Assembly: GCA_900543325.1 (NCBI GenBank)
Contig: UQQU01000028.1
Coordinates: forward strand, 1-40,228
Direction: 5' to 3'
DNA length: 40,228 bases
From: an uncultured Clostridium sp.
GTDB lineage: Bacteria; Bacillota; Clostridia; Clostridiales; Clostridiaceae
Numbering within the stretch: the first letter of the stretch is position 1; every line of letters starts with the position of its first letter. This document shows positions 31,839-40,179 of this stretch, one piece after another. A program made the translations under genes and the position numbers. The notes beneath the pieces were generated by a model. That model was given only the letters and a program-made list of their open reading frames with translations, made no database searches and was not told the origin of the DNA.

Positions 31839-32632
31839 AGCAACTCCTCTTTTATTTTTCCAATAACATCATCAATGCCAATGACTAATTTTCCATTCAA
31901 GCTTTCTATTAGTGCATTGCCTTTATCAACTGATTCATCAGATAAAATAAAAACGTCTTTATTAATAAGATTATTTTCTTTTAATTCTAAAATTTGTTTA
32001 TCTAAACTTTCTTTATAAATAGGATTAACTCGTATTACAAAGTTTTCTTTTAACTCATATTCCTTTATTACATCTAAAATTAATAAATCCATAGATTCTT
32101 CATCTTCAAAATTTCTTCTTAGCACCTTTTCCGCAATAGATATTCCCATAGCTAAAATATTTTTTTTATTATTTTTTATATAAGATGCAACTTGATTATT
32201 AGCTTCAAGCATTATTTTATTTGCCTTATCAATTATTTCAGATGATTCATTTTTAGCTTTTTCTATGTTGTCTTCATAAGCTTCTTTGTAGCCATCTTCA
32301 TATCCATTTTGTGTACCTTGTTCGTAACCTTCATGATATGCTCTTTTCTCTATTTCCACAGCTTTCTGATTCGTTTCAGCTAATATTTTTTCACTTTCAG
32401 TATTAGCTTGATTTAAAATTTCATCATATTTAATTTGAGCATCTATAAGCTTTTGATTTATTTTCTCTTCTAATCTTAATAGCTCTAATCTCTTTTCATT
32501 ATGATCCTCAACTTCTTCATTAACAGGTAACTCTTCTTTTTCCTTGAAGTTAAAATAGTTTAAAGAAACTGTACCCTTAACCTTTACATAATCAGACTTA
32601 ATTATATTATTACTATAAGACGAATTCTTCAT
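31835..32632 (-). CDS. fliH: Flagellar export ATPase regulator FliH
   Basis: The 265-aa product has a long central coiled coil (residues 45-150) with the GYEQGTQNGYEDGYKEAYED stretch, the G-x3-G/A-like repeats characteristic of FliH, and a C-terminal alpha/beta domain related to V-ATPase subunit E (NILAMGISIAEKVLRR, IRVNP). It binds FliI and docks it to the motor. It starts inside fliG (20-bp overlap) with AGAGGT upstream and overlaps fliI by 4 bp. Confidence 0.92.
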   Translation of the reverse strand: MKNSSYSNNIIKSDYVKVKGTVSLNYFNFKEKEELPVNEEVEDHNEKRLELLRLEEKINQKLIDAQIKYDEILNQANTESEKILAETNQKAVEIEKRAYHEGYEQGTQNGYEDGYKEAYEDNIEKAKNESSEIIDKANKIMLEANNQVASYIKNNKKNILAMGISIAEKVLRRNFEDEESMDLLILDVIKEYELKENFVIRVNPIYKESLDKQILELKENNLINKDVFILSDESVDKGNALIESLNGKLVIGIDDVIGKIKEELL

Positions 32633-33671
32633 CTGAACCTCTAGTTAATGTAATTTCTCCTATTTCTTCAAGCTTTCTGATTATGTTTACTATGTTTTGT
32701 TGAGATTCTTCAACTTGAGAAACCTTAGTTTTTCCAAGTAATTCTATCTCTTCTTTTAATGCAGCAGCAGCCCTTTGTGATTGGTTTCTATATATAGCAT
32801 TTGAAACATCATTTGATGCTCCTTTAAGTGCGTATGCAATATCTTTAACATTAACTTCTTTAAGAATTCTTTGTATAGCTGTGTCTTCAAGTCTTACGAT
32901 ATCATCAAATACGAACATGCTAGCTTTAATTTCTTCTGCTAATTCTATGTTATTTTCTTCAATATATTTAATAATGCTCTTTTCAGTTTTTCTATCAACA
33001 TTACTTAATATATCTATTAAGCTGTCAACTCCACCTGATTTTTCAAGGTCTCTTTGACCTAATTTAGATAGCTTATTTGTTACAGCTTCATCTATAGCCT
33101 TTATAATATTAGGAGATATAGATGAAGTTCCCCCTATTTTCAGAGAAACTTCATGTTTTATATCATCTGGTATTTCACTTAAAACCACTGCTGCTTTATC
33201 TGGTTGAAGATGCGAAAGTATAATTGCTATCGTTTGCGTACTTTCACCTTGTATGCAAGATAAAATTTGCTCTGGTTCTGCCTTTCTAGCAGCCATAAAT
33301 AATTTTGTACACGTATCATACTTTATACCTTCTAATATTTTATTAGCCCTTTGATTGCCAAGAGCTCCATTAAGAAGAGATTTTGCAAAGTCCATACCAC
33401 CTTGAAGAACAATATCTTGTCCCTTATTAACTTCTATAAATTCTTGTAGAATCTCTCTTCTCTCTCTTGTTCCTACTTTATGAATATTTGATATCTCTAC
33501 ACCTATCTTTTGTATATATTGATCAGGCAAGTTTTTTACTATATCAGCTGCTACATCTGCACCTAGTGTAATTAATAAAATAGCTGCCTTTCTAGCACCT
33601 GTAACTTTTCTAACCTTTGGTATATCCCCCAAGTCAAATGCATTTCCTAAATTAACACTTTCTTTTTCCAA
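32613..33671 (-). CDS. fliG: Flagellar motor switch protein FliG
   Basis: The 352-aa product has N, middle and C domains of FliG: ARKAAILLITLGADVAADIV, EPEQILSCIQGESTQTIAII, and the C-terminal torque region MFVFDDIVRLEDTAIQRILK. It connects the MS ring to the C-ring and receives force from MotA. The start is TTG 33671, 9 bases after GGGAGG; no ATG fits better. It overlaps fliH by 20 bp. Length is normal. Confidence 0.96.
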   Translation of the reverse strand: MEKESVNLGNAFDLGDIPKVRKVTGARKAAILLITLGADVAADIVKNLPDQYIQKIGVEISNIHKVGTRERREILQEFIEVNKGQDIVLQGGMDFAKSLLNGALGNQRANKILEGIKYDTCTKLFMAARKAEPEQILSCIQGESTQTIAIILSHLQPDKAAVVLSEIPDDIKHEVSLKIGGTSSISPNIIKAIDEAVTNKLSKLGQRDLEKSGGVDSLIDILSNVDRKTEKSIIKYIEENNIELAEEIKASMFVFDDIVRLEDTAIQRILKEVNVKDIAYALKGASNDVSNAIYRNQSQRAAAALKEEIELLGKTKVSQVEESQQNIVNIIRKLEEIGEITLTRGSDEEFVL

Positions 33672-33692
33672 TTATAAGCACCTCCCTTTGTA

Positions 33693-35240
33693 TTACTCAC
33701 TTAACCAATTTCTAATTAAGTCTGTAACTTGCTCTTTATTTTCTGATGCGTATTGTCTTACTTCTTCTTCTAAAGATATACTTTCTTCTTCTTCATCCTC
33801 AGTAGATCTAGTTTTTTCCATTTCTTGTATTTTTTGATTTATAATATCAAGATGTTCACTGTCGTCGAAATCTTCTTCAACAATATCTGAATTTTTCTTC
33901 TTCATGTACATATAAACCACTATTCCTACTATTAATAACAATAATATTCCTACTACAACTGCCACTATTTTCATCACCTTATTTATATCATCCTTAACTG
34001 CTAAATTGTCATCTTCATTAGCTAATGTATCAAATGGCATTCCAACAACAGATATACTATCTCCTCTATTTTCATCAACACCAATAATATTAGATACTAT
34101 ATCCTCTACTTGTTGCAGAGTCTTATTATTTAAATTTCCATTAATAGCAACTGATGCTGTAATCTTGTTAATTTCGCCCTGTGCCTTTATAGTTTTAGAC
34201 TCTGTTCTTCCTGTTTCATATTCAATACTTTCTTCTCTACTTGTATTTAAGTTTGTATCATTGCCACCCACAGTGTTCATATTGTTATCAATATTACCAC
34301 CAGCAGCATCATCTTGTGATGTTGTATTTTCTTTCTTATTCTCTTTTATTGCTACTTTATTTGGATCAATTTTTATTTCAGTAATTTCATTAGTATCAAA
34401 GTTTAAATCTGAATTTACTTTTACTACAACTTTACCTGACCCAAACATAGACTCAAGTACTGAAGATATAGCTCTTTCTAAATCTGAATTTAATTCTTTT
34501 TCTGCTTTTCTAGCTATGTATAGTCCACTTGAGTTGGTAGCTTGCTCTTTTCCATTTTCATCATATAAACCTTCAGATAAAAGATTCATATTTTGATCAA
34601 CTACTTCTACATTTTGTTTGGGTATATTTTCACAACTTGCAGAAACTAAAGACATAATAGACCTTACTTGACTTATATCTAAACTTTCTCCTGGGTTTAG
34701 AGTTATAGTTACTGCAGCAGACCCTGGTTGAGTTTCCTTAGCAAATACAGATTCTTCACCATTTATAATCTGAACTCTTGCATCTGCCACTTGAGAAAAT
34801 GTCTTTATAGTCTTTTCAATCTCGCCTTGTAGCATTCTTTGTTTCTTTATCTTAAACTCTTCATCTGTCATACCAAATGATGAACCTTCGTCCATAAGCT
34901 CATAACCTTTAGAACCATTAGATATATTTTCTGATAGTTTTAATCTTAATTCATCGACCTTATCCTTTGGAACAAGTATACTATCACCTTGTATTTTCAT
35001 ATCTATATTTTCACTTTCAAGTTCTTTAGTTATGCTTGCTGCATCAGTAGAATTCAAACCTGAAAAAAGAACTTTGTACTTGTTGTTATTCATGTACTTT
35101 ACACCAAATACAATAGATAAGATTACTGCTACAGAAGCTATTACTAAAGCTAGCTTTTTAGTTTTACTTAAGGCTTTAAAGTCCAATATTTTTTTACTTA
35201 TAAACTCTTTAATCTTATTTATAATATCCTTTACATTCAT
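33693..35240 (-). CDS. fliF: Flagellar MS-ring protein FliF
   Basis: The 515-aa product has TM1 at about 31-47, a periplasm-facing (extracytoplasmic) ring-building part, a low-complexity Asn/Thr/Asp loop (about 300-340), TM2 at about 424-446 and a C-terminal cytoplasmic FliG-binding tail (ASENKEQVTDLIRNWLSE). Motifs such as YKVLFSGLNSTDAASI and VADARVQIIN are typical. FliF is the first ring assembled. Start ATG 35240 with GGAGTG upstream, 25 bp after fliE. Confidence 0.96.
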   Translation of the reverse strand: MNVKDIINKIKEFISKKILDFKALSKTKKLALVIASVAVILSIVFGVKYMNNNKYKVLFSGLNSTDAASITKELESENIDMKIQGDSILVPKDKVDELRLKLSENISNGSKGYELMDEGSSFGMTDEEFKIKKQRMLQGEIEKTIKTFSQVADARVQIINGEESVFAKETQPGSAAVTITLNPGESLDISQVRSIMSLVSASCENIPKQNVEVVDQNMNLLSEGLYDENGKEQATNSSGLYIARKAEKELNSDLERAISSVLESMFGSGKVVVKVNSDLNFDTNEITEIKIDPNKVAIKENKKENTTSQDDAAGGNIDNNMNTVGGNDTNLNTSREESIEYETGRTESKTIKAQGEINKITASVAINGNLNNKTLQQVEDIVSNIIGVDENRGDSISVVGMPFDTLANEDDNLAVKDDINKVMKIVAVVVGILLLLIVGIVVYMYMKKKNSDIVEEDFDDSEHLDIINQKIQEMEKTRSTEDEEEESISLEEEVRQYASENKEQVTDLIRNWLSE

Positions 35241-35265
35241 TTGCTCACTCCTTTATAAAATAAAA

Positions 35266-35595
35266 CTATAGTTGAACTGAGCTTAACTCTTTGTATGCAT
35301 CATATAATTTATTTCTCATTTCTAACATGAGCTGCATAGAAATTTGAGCTTCTTGAGTAGATAACATAACCTCATGCATTGTTATATCATCACCCTTTAT
35401 AAGAGCTTCAATGTCATTATTAGCTTTAACTTGACTATCATTAACTTTATTTACTGCATTGTTTAATACATCTGTAAAATTAACCTTATCACTTTCATTT
35501 AAATTCTTATTTGTATTATCTATAGTGTTATTTTGAATCTGATTTAAAAACATCTTTGAATCAAAATTAACACTTGACATATTTATCAAACTCAT
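35266..35595 (-). CDS. fliE: Rod-MS ring junction protein FliE
   Basis: The product is 109 aa. The C-terminal motif HEVMLSTQEAQISMQLMLEM with NKLYDAYKEL following is diagnostic for FliE, which joins the rod to the MS ring. The start is ATG 35595 because GGAGGTG lies 6 bases upstream; an ATG at 35610 overlaps this binding site and is rejected. Position between flgC and fliF is standard. Confidence 0.95.
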   Translation of the reverse strand: MSLINMSSVNFDSKMFLNQIQNNTIDNTNKNLNESDKVNFTDVLNNAVNKVNDSQVKANNDIEALIKGDDITMHEVMLSTQEAQISMQLMLEMRNKLYDAYKELSSVQL

Positions 35596-35613
35596 TATTT
35601 GCACCTCCATATA

Positions 35614-36018
35614 TTACTTTCCTATTTCAAGAGCTTTTGAAATCATATCTTTTTGAGCATTCAAAGTATCAATATTTGATTCATATGCTCTAGATGCAGA
35701 TATTAAATCTGACATTTCTACTAGCAAATCAACATTTGGATATTCTACATATCCCTCTTCATCTGCATCAGGATTATTTGGTTCATATACCTTTCTAAGA
35801 GGAGATTTATCTTCTTCTATAGAAACAGCTTTAACTCCTAACATACCTAATTTTTCATCATAGTTTTCTTGAAAACTTGCTATCTTACGAACGTAGGCCC
35901 CTCCATTTTCAGTTCTAGTAGTTTTTACATTAGCAACATTCGAAGATATAACATCTATTCTTAATCTTTCGGCAGATAAACCACTAGCGCTTATTCTCAT
36001 TCCATTAAAAACACTCAT
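35614..36018 (-). CDS. flgC: Proximal rod protein FlgC
   Basis: The 134-aa product has the rod N-terminal motif RLRIDVISSNVANVKTTRTE and the C-terminal VEYPNVDLLVEMSDLISASR with AYESNIDTLNAQKDM. It forms the proximal rod with FlgB. Start ATG 36018 with GGGAGG upstream inside flgB's end, only 4 bp after flgB. Length normal. Confidence 0.96.
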   Translation of the reverse strand: MSVFNGMRISASGLSAERLRIDVISSNVANVKTTRTENGGAYVRKIASFQENYDEKLGMLGVKAVSIEEDKSPLRKVYEPNNPDADEEGYVEYPNVDLLVEMSDLISASRAYESNIDTLNAQKDMISKALEIGK

Positions 36019-36022
36019 TTAA

Positions 36023-36346
36023 TTACCTCCCTGATATTACACTTTTTGTCATAGATAATTTAGTATTTGTCAAACTTACAATTGCATTATATTGAAGGCT
36101 TGCAGCAGCTTGATTTACCTTTTCACTTTCTAAGTCAACATTATTTCCGTCTTCCCTTACTACGGAATCTTTATCAACTTTTACCTCAATTTTCGCATTA
36201 TCCATTTCATTTTTTAAACTGTCCTCAAAAGTAACATACTTTCTTTTATAATTCGGGGTATTTATATTTACAATGTTGTTTGCTATAGTTCTATTTCTTA
36301 GTTCTGTAGCATCTAACCCCATTTTCATTAATCCATATATATCCAT
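36023..36346 (-). CDS. flgB: Proximal rod protein FlgB, first gene of the flagellar operon
   Basis: The 107-aa product carries the N-terminal rod motif ATELRNRTIANNIVNINTPN, followed by YKRKYVTFED, and a C-terminal LTNTKLSMTKSVI helix. It is shorter than the usual 125-140 aa, mainly in the middle, but both conserved ends are present. Start ATG 36346 with AGGAG upstream. It opens the 20-kb operon behind the promoter at 36410-36438. Confidence 0.94.
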   Translation of the reverse strand: MDIYGLMKMGLDATELRNRTIANNIVNINTPNYKRKYVTFEDSLKNEMDNAKIEVKVDKDSVVREDGNNVDLESEKVNQAAASLQYNAIVSLTNTKLSMTKSVISGR

Positions 36347-36409
36347 AGTCCATCTCCTACAAAAACTTTTTATAATATTTTATTTAAATTTTAAATTTCC
36401 TATCGACCT

Positions 36410-36438
36410 ATTATACTACTTTTCTCGACATTTTTCTA
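36410..36438 (-). promoter_or_regulatory. Promoter of the flagellar operon with Spo0A-box-like sites
   Basis: Minus strand TAGAAA (36433-36438), 17-bp spacer, TATAAT (36410-36415); predicted start near 36403, giving a leader of about 57 nt. TGTCGAG (36424-36430) lies inside the spacer and TGTCGAA (36474-36480) 36 bp upstream of the -35. The first position would suit repression. Promoter call by eye only. Confidence 0.5.
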
Positions 36439-36540
36439 CGTTTTTCGTTTTTTTCATATATTTCCATATATTTTTCGACATTCTTTTGCATAACTTTTAT
36501 ATGTATTCATTTTTATAAGTTGTATAATTTTGTATTTTAA

Positions 36541-36586
36541 ATAAAAAAGAAAATAGCCATTTTAAATTTACATAAAATGACTATTT
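36541..36586 (-). terminator. Intrinsic terminator upstream of the flagellar operon
   Basis: AAATAGCCATTTTA (36551-36564) pairs with TAAAATGACTATTT (36573-36586) over 14 positions (one G:U on the minus strand), then the RNA runs UCUUUUUU. It insulates the flagellar operon from the genes above. Confidence 0.9.
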
Positions 36587-36637
36587 CCTTTAATATATAA
36601 AATTTATATTTATTTTTACATTAATAGTAATTAATTT

Positions 36638-36687
36638 AAATTAAAATAAATTATAAATCTCAAGCCTTTTATAATTTATTTTAATTT
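36638..36687. repeat. Perfect 20-bp AT-only inverted repeat
   Basis: AAATTAAAATAAATTATAAA (36638-36657) is the exact reverse complement of 36668-36687, with a 10-nt loop. It lies 20 bases after the stop of the coiled-coil gene and before the terminator at 36541-36586, so it may protect that mRNA's 3' end or act as an extra terminator. Confidence 0.65.
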
Positions 36688-36707
36688 TATGCTTCTAAAT
36701 TTAGAAT

Positions 36708-37349
36708 TTATATTGCAATATTAATTAGAATTCCAGTTTCAATATTATTTTCTATAGATATAAATCCTAATTCTTCATTTATAAAATCTTTATGTATAGA
36801 ATCTTTATTAGAATATAGTTTTGATACAGCCTTATCAACACTATCTTCTAAAATCATAAGTTTTGTTTTATATATAGATATCTTATTTTTTACTTGTTCT
36901 ATTTTCTTAAGTGTTTCTTCTATTATTGATATTGTTCTTTCATCTTCTAGTTTATTATCAGTATTTTTGCTATTAATTTCTTCGTATGATTTAAAATTTA
37001 ATTCATCTTCTTTTTTAGCTAGTTGTTTTATTTTTACTTTTATATTTAATGATTCTTTTTTTTCATTTTTTATATTTTCTGAGTATATATTTTTTGCATC
37101 TTGTAAAGTTTTTTCCATTTCTTCAATTTTAGCTTCTTGAATTTGTATATCTGATATACGACTTTGTAGTTCTCTTTGATTATAATTCATTATATTAACT
37201 TTTCTTTTTATTTTATTTATATTGTTTAATGAATTATTATCTTTATTGTATGTTTTTGCATTTTGTTGTTTTTGTATATTCATATTATTTAAGTTTATAT
37301 TAACATATAAACTTAATTCCTGTAATTTATTTTCATTATTTACATTCAT
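36708..37349 (-). CDS. Unidentified coiled-coil protein between glycosylation genes and flgB
   Basis: The 213-aa product has no signal peptide and no TM helix. The first 45 residues are Asn-rich. Residues about 55-100 (ELQSRISDIQIQEAKIEEME and on) and 130-180 (ISIIEETLKKIEQVKNKISI, TKLMILEDSVDKAVSKLYSN) form two long helices with heptad character. This two-helix plan, with a loop between, faintly resembles a reduced flagellin or a flagellar chaperone, but conserved flagellin motifs are missing. Start ATG 37349 with GGGAGAG upstream. It has 295 bp of gene-free DNA above and a terminator below, so it is likely a single-gene unit. Its position inside the flagellar region is the only hint of function. 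Confidence 0.65.
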   Translation of the reverse strand: MNVNNENKLQELSLYVNINLNNMNIQKQQNAKTYNKDNNSLNNINKIKRKVNIMNYNQRELQSRISDIQIQEAKIEEMEKTLQDAKNIYSENIKNEKKESLNIKVKIKQLAKKEDELNFKSYEEINSKNTDNKLEDERTISIIEETLKKIEQVKNKISIYKTKLMILEDSVDKAVSKLYSNKDSIHKDFINEELGFISIENNIETGILINIAI

Positions 37350-37644
37350 TCTTCTCTCCCATATATTACAAGCTTCATTTGATTTGATTTTTTTAAATAC
37401 AATTGAACTAAAAACCTATAGTTGATAGTTTGTATTATTATTTAATCATCACAAAAATATAACACCAAATTTTACTACTATATATAATAAATATAATAAG
37501 TTTCACTATGGTTTTTATATCTAAGATCCTTGAAATTTATATTCTTTATTATATTTACTATAGTATAAAGCTTATATTTTTAATTTCAAATACAAAAATC
37601 ATATTTTTACGATAAATTTTCTTAATAATCCATTGATATTTTAA

Positions 37645-38598
37645 TTAGTTCCTCTTTACCAAAGCCAATAAAATTGGCTTATTAATTAACATATCTAAAA
37701 AAATGCCATTTACTTTTTTATTTTTTTTTATACTTATTTTTATATTTTTTATACAATCATATTCATTTAAAATATAACTATCTTCTGTAGCTTTCATATA
37801 AAATTCCTCTATACATTTTATAAAGTTTAACTTGGACCTATTATCAAGATCTTTTTCTTTAGCTATATATAAATCATATAATTCATTGGCGCACATATAA
37901 TGTGCAACTATATTATTTTTAGTCTTACAACTTGTCATTATAGAATCATTTCTTACTCTTCTATTAAATAATTTTTTATCTACATATTTTACCCTATTCG
38001 CACATATATAGCTATTTACAGTTTTTATTACATCTTCATATATTAAATTATCTCTATATTTTATTTTAAATTTATTTAAAAAATCTTTATAAAAAAAATT
38101 TAAGCATGATTCATAATACATACCATGAGTTTCCATCATTTTATTAAATAAAATTTTACCACTACATATTTTCGAATCTAAAATATCACTTCTATCAATT
38201 TCACGTAAGTCATAACTACTATATCCATCCTCATAAAGTACATTACTATCAAATGTTATAAAATCCAATTTGTTAATTTCACACTCTTTAAAGCATATCT
38301 CCATTGCATTAAGTTCTATATAGTCATCGCTATCTAAAAAATAAATATATTTTCCTGATACCCTTTTCATACCTATATTTCTTGCAAACCCTGGACCTTT
38401 GTTCTCTTGATCGATTATTATTATATTATTATACTTTTTTTCATATTCTTTTAAAATATTTAAACTATTATCTGTTGAACCATCATTTATACATATAACT
38501 TCTATTTTATCTAGAGTTTGATTTACTACACTTTCTAAACATTGCTTTAAATATTTTTCTACATTGTATACGGGTATAACTATACTTACGTTTATCAA
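37645..38598 (-). CDS. Family 2 glycosyltransferase
   Basis: The product is about 317 aa. The N-terminal GT-A domain is clear: VSIVIPVYNVEKYLKQCLES, ICINDGSTDNS (nucleotide-binding Asp), KGPGFARNIGM and YIYFLDSDDYIE (DxD metal-binding motif). The C-terminal 120 residues are helical and Lys/Asn-rich. It transfers a sugar from a nucleotide donor; acceptor unknown. The start is TTG 38598, 8 bases after GAGAGG; a GTG at 38607 is inside that site. Located 18 bp after the TPR gene, just upstream of the flagellar operon, like the flagellin glycosylation genes of C. difficile. It could also act on other surface polymers. Confidence 0.9.
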   Translation of the reverse strand: MINVSIVIPVYNVEKYLKQCLESVVNQTLDKIEVICINDGSTDNSLNILKEYEKKYNNIIIIDQENKGPGFARNIGMKRVSGKYIYFLDSDDYIELNAMEICFKECEINKLDFITFDSNVLYEDGYSSYDLREIDRSDILDSKICSGKILFNKMMETHGMYYESCLNFFYKDFLNKFKIKYRDNLIYEDVIKTVNSYICANRVKYVDKKLFNRRVRNDSIMTSCKTKNNIVAHYMCANELYDLYIAKEKDLDNRSKLNFIKCIEEFYMKATEDSYILNEYDCIKNIKISIKKNKKVNGIFLDMLINKPILLALVKRN

Positions 38599-38616
38599 AA
38601 AAAACACCTCTCTTTA

Positions 38617-40179
38617 TTACTTATAAATCTCCATTAATTCTTTATAAAAATTATAAAATTTTTCATAATTTTCATTTCTATTTGCATATAACAAGTATGC
38701 TATATTTCTATTTACTAGAGGTGAGTTTATAAATTTTGATTCACTATTTTGTATATCATTATATTTATTTAAGGAAAGATCAAATTCATTAAGTTCAAAA
38801 TAATAAAGTGCCCTTTTATAATTAATCTCATCATGTAACTGTAATTCTGCCATTTTATAATTATTTGTAGCTATATTAACTATAAAACTTATTAAGTCAG
38901 TATTTTTTATAGAATTTAGATATAAAATTTCAGCTTTATATATATCCTCTATATATTCACTATTTATAACATGTATTATTAAATTATTATAATCTTTTGT
39001 TTGATTAAGTAAAGTTATATATAATAAATATGACTCTTCTGTTTTATATTCATCATTTATCGTTTTAGCTATTTTTATACTATTATTTAAATTATTACTT
39101 TCTGCTGCTATTAAATACAATGATTTTATATATATATCATCTAAATTCTTTGAATATTCTCTTAATTTATCTTCAAATCCTCTTTCGTAGTCTTTTCCTA
39201 TATTTTGAAGTATATAATCTATGGTAAATTCATTTCCTATATTTTCATCTATAAGATATACATTATTTCTTCTTTCAATAATCTTTTTTGCATTATATAC
39301 ACTTATATCACTTGTAAATATAAATTCGCAAGTATTACAAACTTCCTTTTCAAGATACATGTCTATATTGTGATTTAAATAATTACTTTTATCGGTATAA
39401 TAATTTTTATTTTGATAATATGCTATTTGGGCACTATTTTTAAAATTATTTATATAATCTATTTTATCTATATCTTTAAATATTATTATACAATTTTTAT
39501 TTCTTCTAACTAAATAGCCTAAAATATCTTTTGATTTTTTTGAATTAACTTCATAATTTATTATTCCATTTTCTTCATAATTATTTTCATGTTCTAAATT
39601 ATCATTTTCTATTAAAGCTATTACTCTATTTTCACCTTTAAAATTCATACTTTCTTCTTTCGTTAATCCAAAAGTTATTAAAGTATGTGATATTTTATCT
39701 TGTAATTTATCTATTATATCGGTTACTTCTATTATTAAATCTTTATCATCAGTATTATTAATACATCTTTTATAATATTCTAAGGCTTCATCAGTATTTC
39801 CCACTACCAAATTTAAATATGCTATATTATAAAGTAAATCTGAATTTGTATTATCTATATTAAGCCCTTTAGTAAATTTTTCAAATGCATCTTCTATGTT
39901 ATTTTCATTTAATGAAATTATTCCTGCAATTGAATAATAACTAGCATCTTTACCAGATATCTCTTTATATTTATAAAGTAATTCCTTAGCTTTTTCTAAA
40001 TTTCCTTGTGAAATCATGTCTTCTATACTTAATTTTATTTCATTCTTTTTATCATTTTTATTAAAGCTGCTATTATGATAATTAGTTATATCCTTCTGTA
40101 AGAAATATTCAAATATTAATTTTTCCAATTCTTGTTCTTGACTTAATACTAATTCTCTTATTTTATTTAATGTAATCAT
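38617..40179 (-). CDS. TPR-repeat protein, probably part of a glycosylation locus
   Basis: The product is about 520 aa. Residues about 45-160 hold tetratricopeptide repeats (GNLEKAKELLYKYKEISGKD, NNIEDAFEKFTKGLNIDNTN, GNTDEALEYYKRCINNTDDK). Residues about 165-330 form an alpha/beta segment that may be a degenerate glycosyltransferase-like domain, and 340-520 again look helical and TPR-like (NYKRALYYFELNEFDLSLNK). TPR proteins of this kind often accompany glycosyltransferases in flagellin glycosylation loci. The start is ATG 40179, 6 bases after AAGGAGA; ATG 40203 has no binding site. It overlaps the end of a gene above by 17 bp and runs straight into the glycosyltransferase gene. Enzymatic activity is unproven. 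Confidence 0.75.
   Translation of the reverse strand: MITLNKIRELVLSQEQELEKLIFEYFLQKDITNYHNSSFNKNDKKNEIKLSIEDMISQGNLEKAKELLYKYKEISGKDASYYSIAGIISLNENNIEDAFEKFTKGLNIDNTNSDLLYNIAYLNLVVGNTDEALEYYKRCINNTDDKDLIIEVTDIIDKLQDKISHTLITFGLTKEESMNFKGENRVIALIENDNLEHENNYEENGIINYEVNSKKSKDILGYLVRRNKNCIIIFKDIDKIDYINNFKNSAQIAYYQNKNYYTDKSNYLNHNIDMYLEKEVCNTCEFIFTSDISVYNAKKIIERRNNVYLIDENIGNEFTIDYILQNIGKDYERGFEDKLREYSKNLDDIYIKSLYLIAAESNNLNNSIKIAKTINDEYKTEESYLLYITLLNQTKDYNNLIIHVINSEYIEDIYKAEILYLNSIKNTDLISFIVNIATNNYKMAELQLHDEINYKRALYYFELNEFDLSLNKYNDIQNSESKFINSPLVNRNIAYLLYANRNENYEKFYNFYKELMEIYK

Larger units (their letters stand above)
36347..36707 (-). other. 361-bp gene-free region upstream of flgB
   Basis: Reading down the minus strand, it holds a perfect 20-bp AT-only inverted repeat (36638-36687), a terminator (36541-36586), two Spo0A-box-like sites and the flgB promoter with a short leader. 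No reading frame is visible. There is no c-di-GMP riboswitch-like sequence and no long flanking inverted repeats like those of an invertible flagellar switch. Confidence 0.65.

Noticed and set aside
34006..34596. Plus-strand open frame of 196 codons opposite fliF
   Set aside because: It is a shadow frame over a clearly coding gene, with no ribosome binding site and a composition that is the antisense of FliF. The same holds for all other plus-strand frames, such as 9626-10036 and 12382-12810.
36638..36687. Invertible DNA switch upstream of flgB based on the 20-bp inverted repeat
   Set aside because: Only 10 bp lie between the arms, too little for an invertible segment, and no promoter would be turned. 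It fits an mRNA hairpin better.
37662..37681. AAGCCAAT/ATTGGCTT hairpin as a terminator of the glycosyltransferase gene
   Set aside because: It lies inside the coding sequence before the stop codon and is not followed by a U-run.
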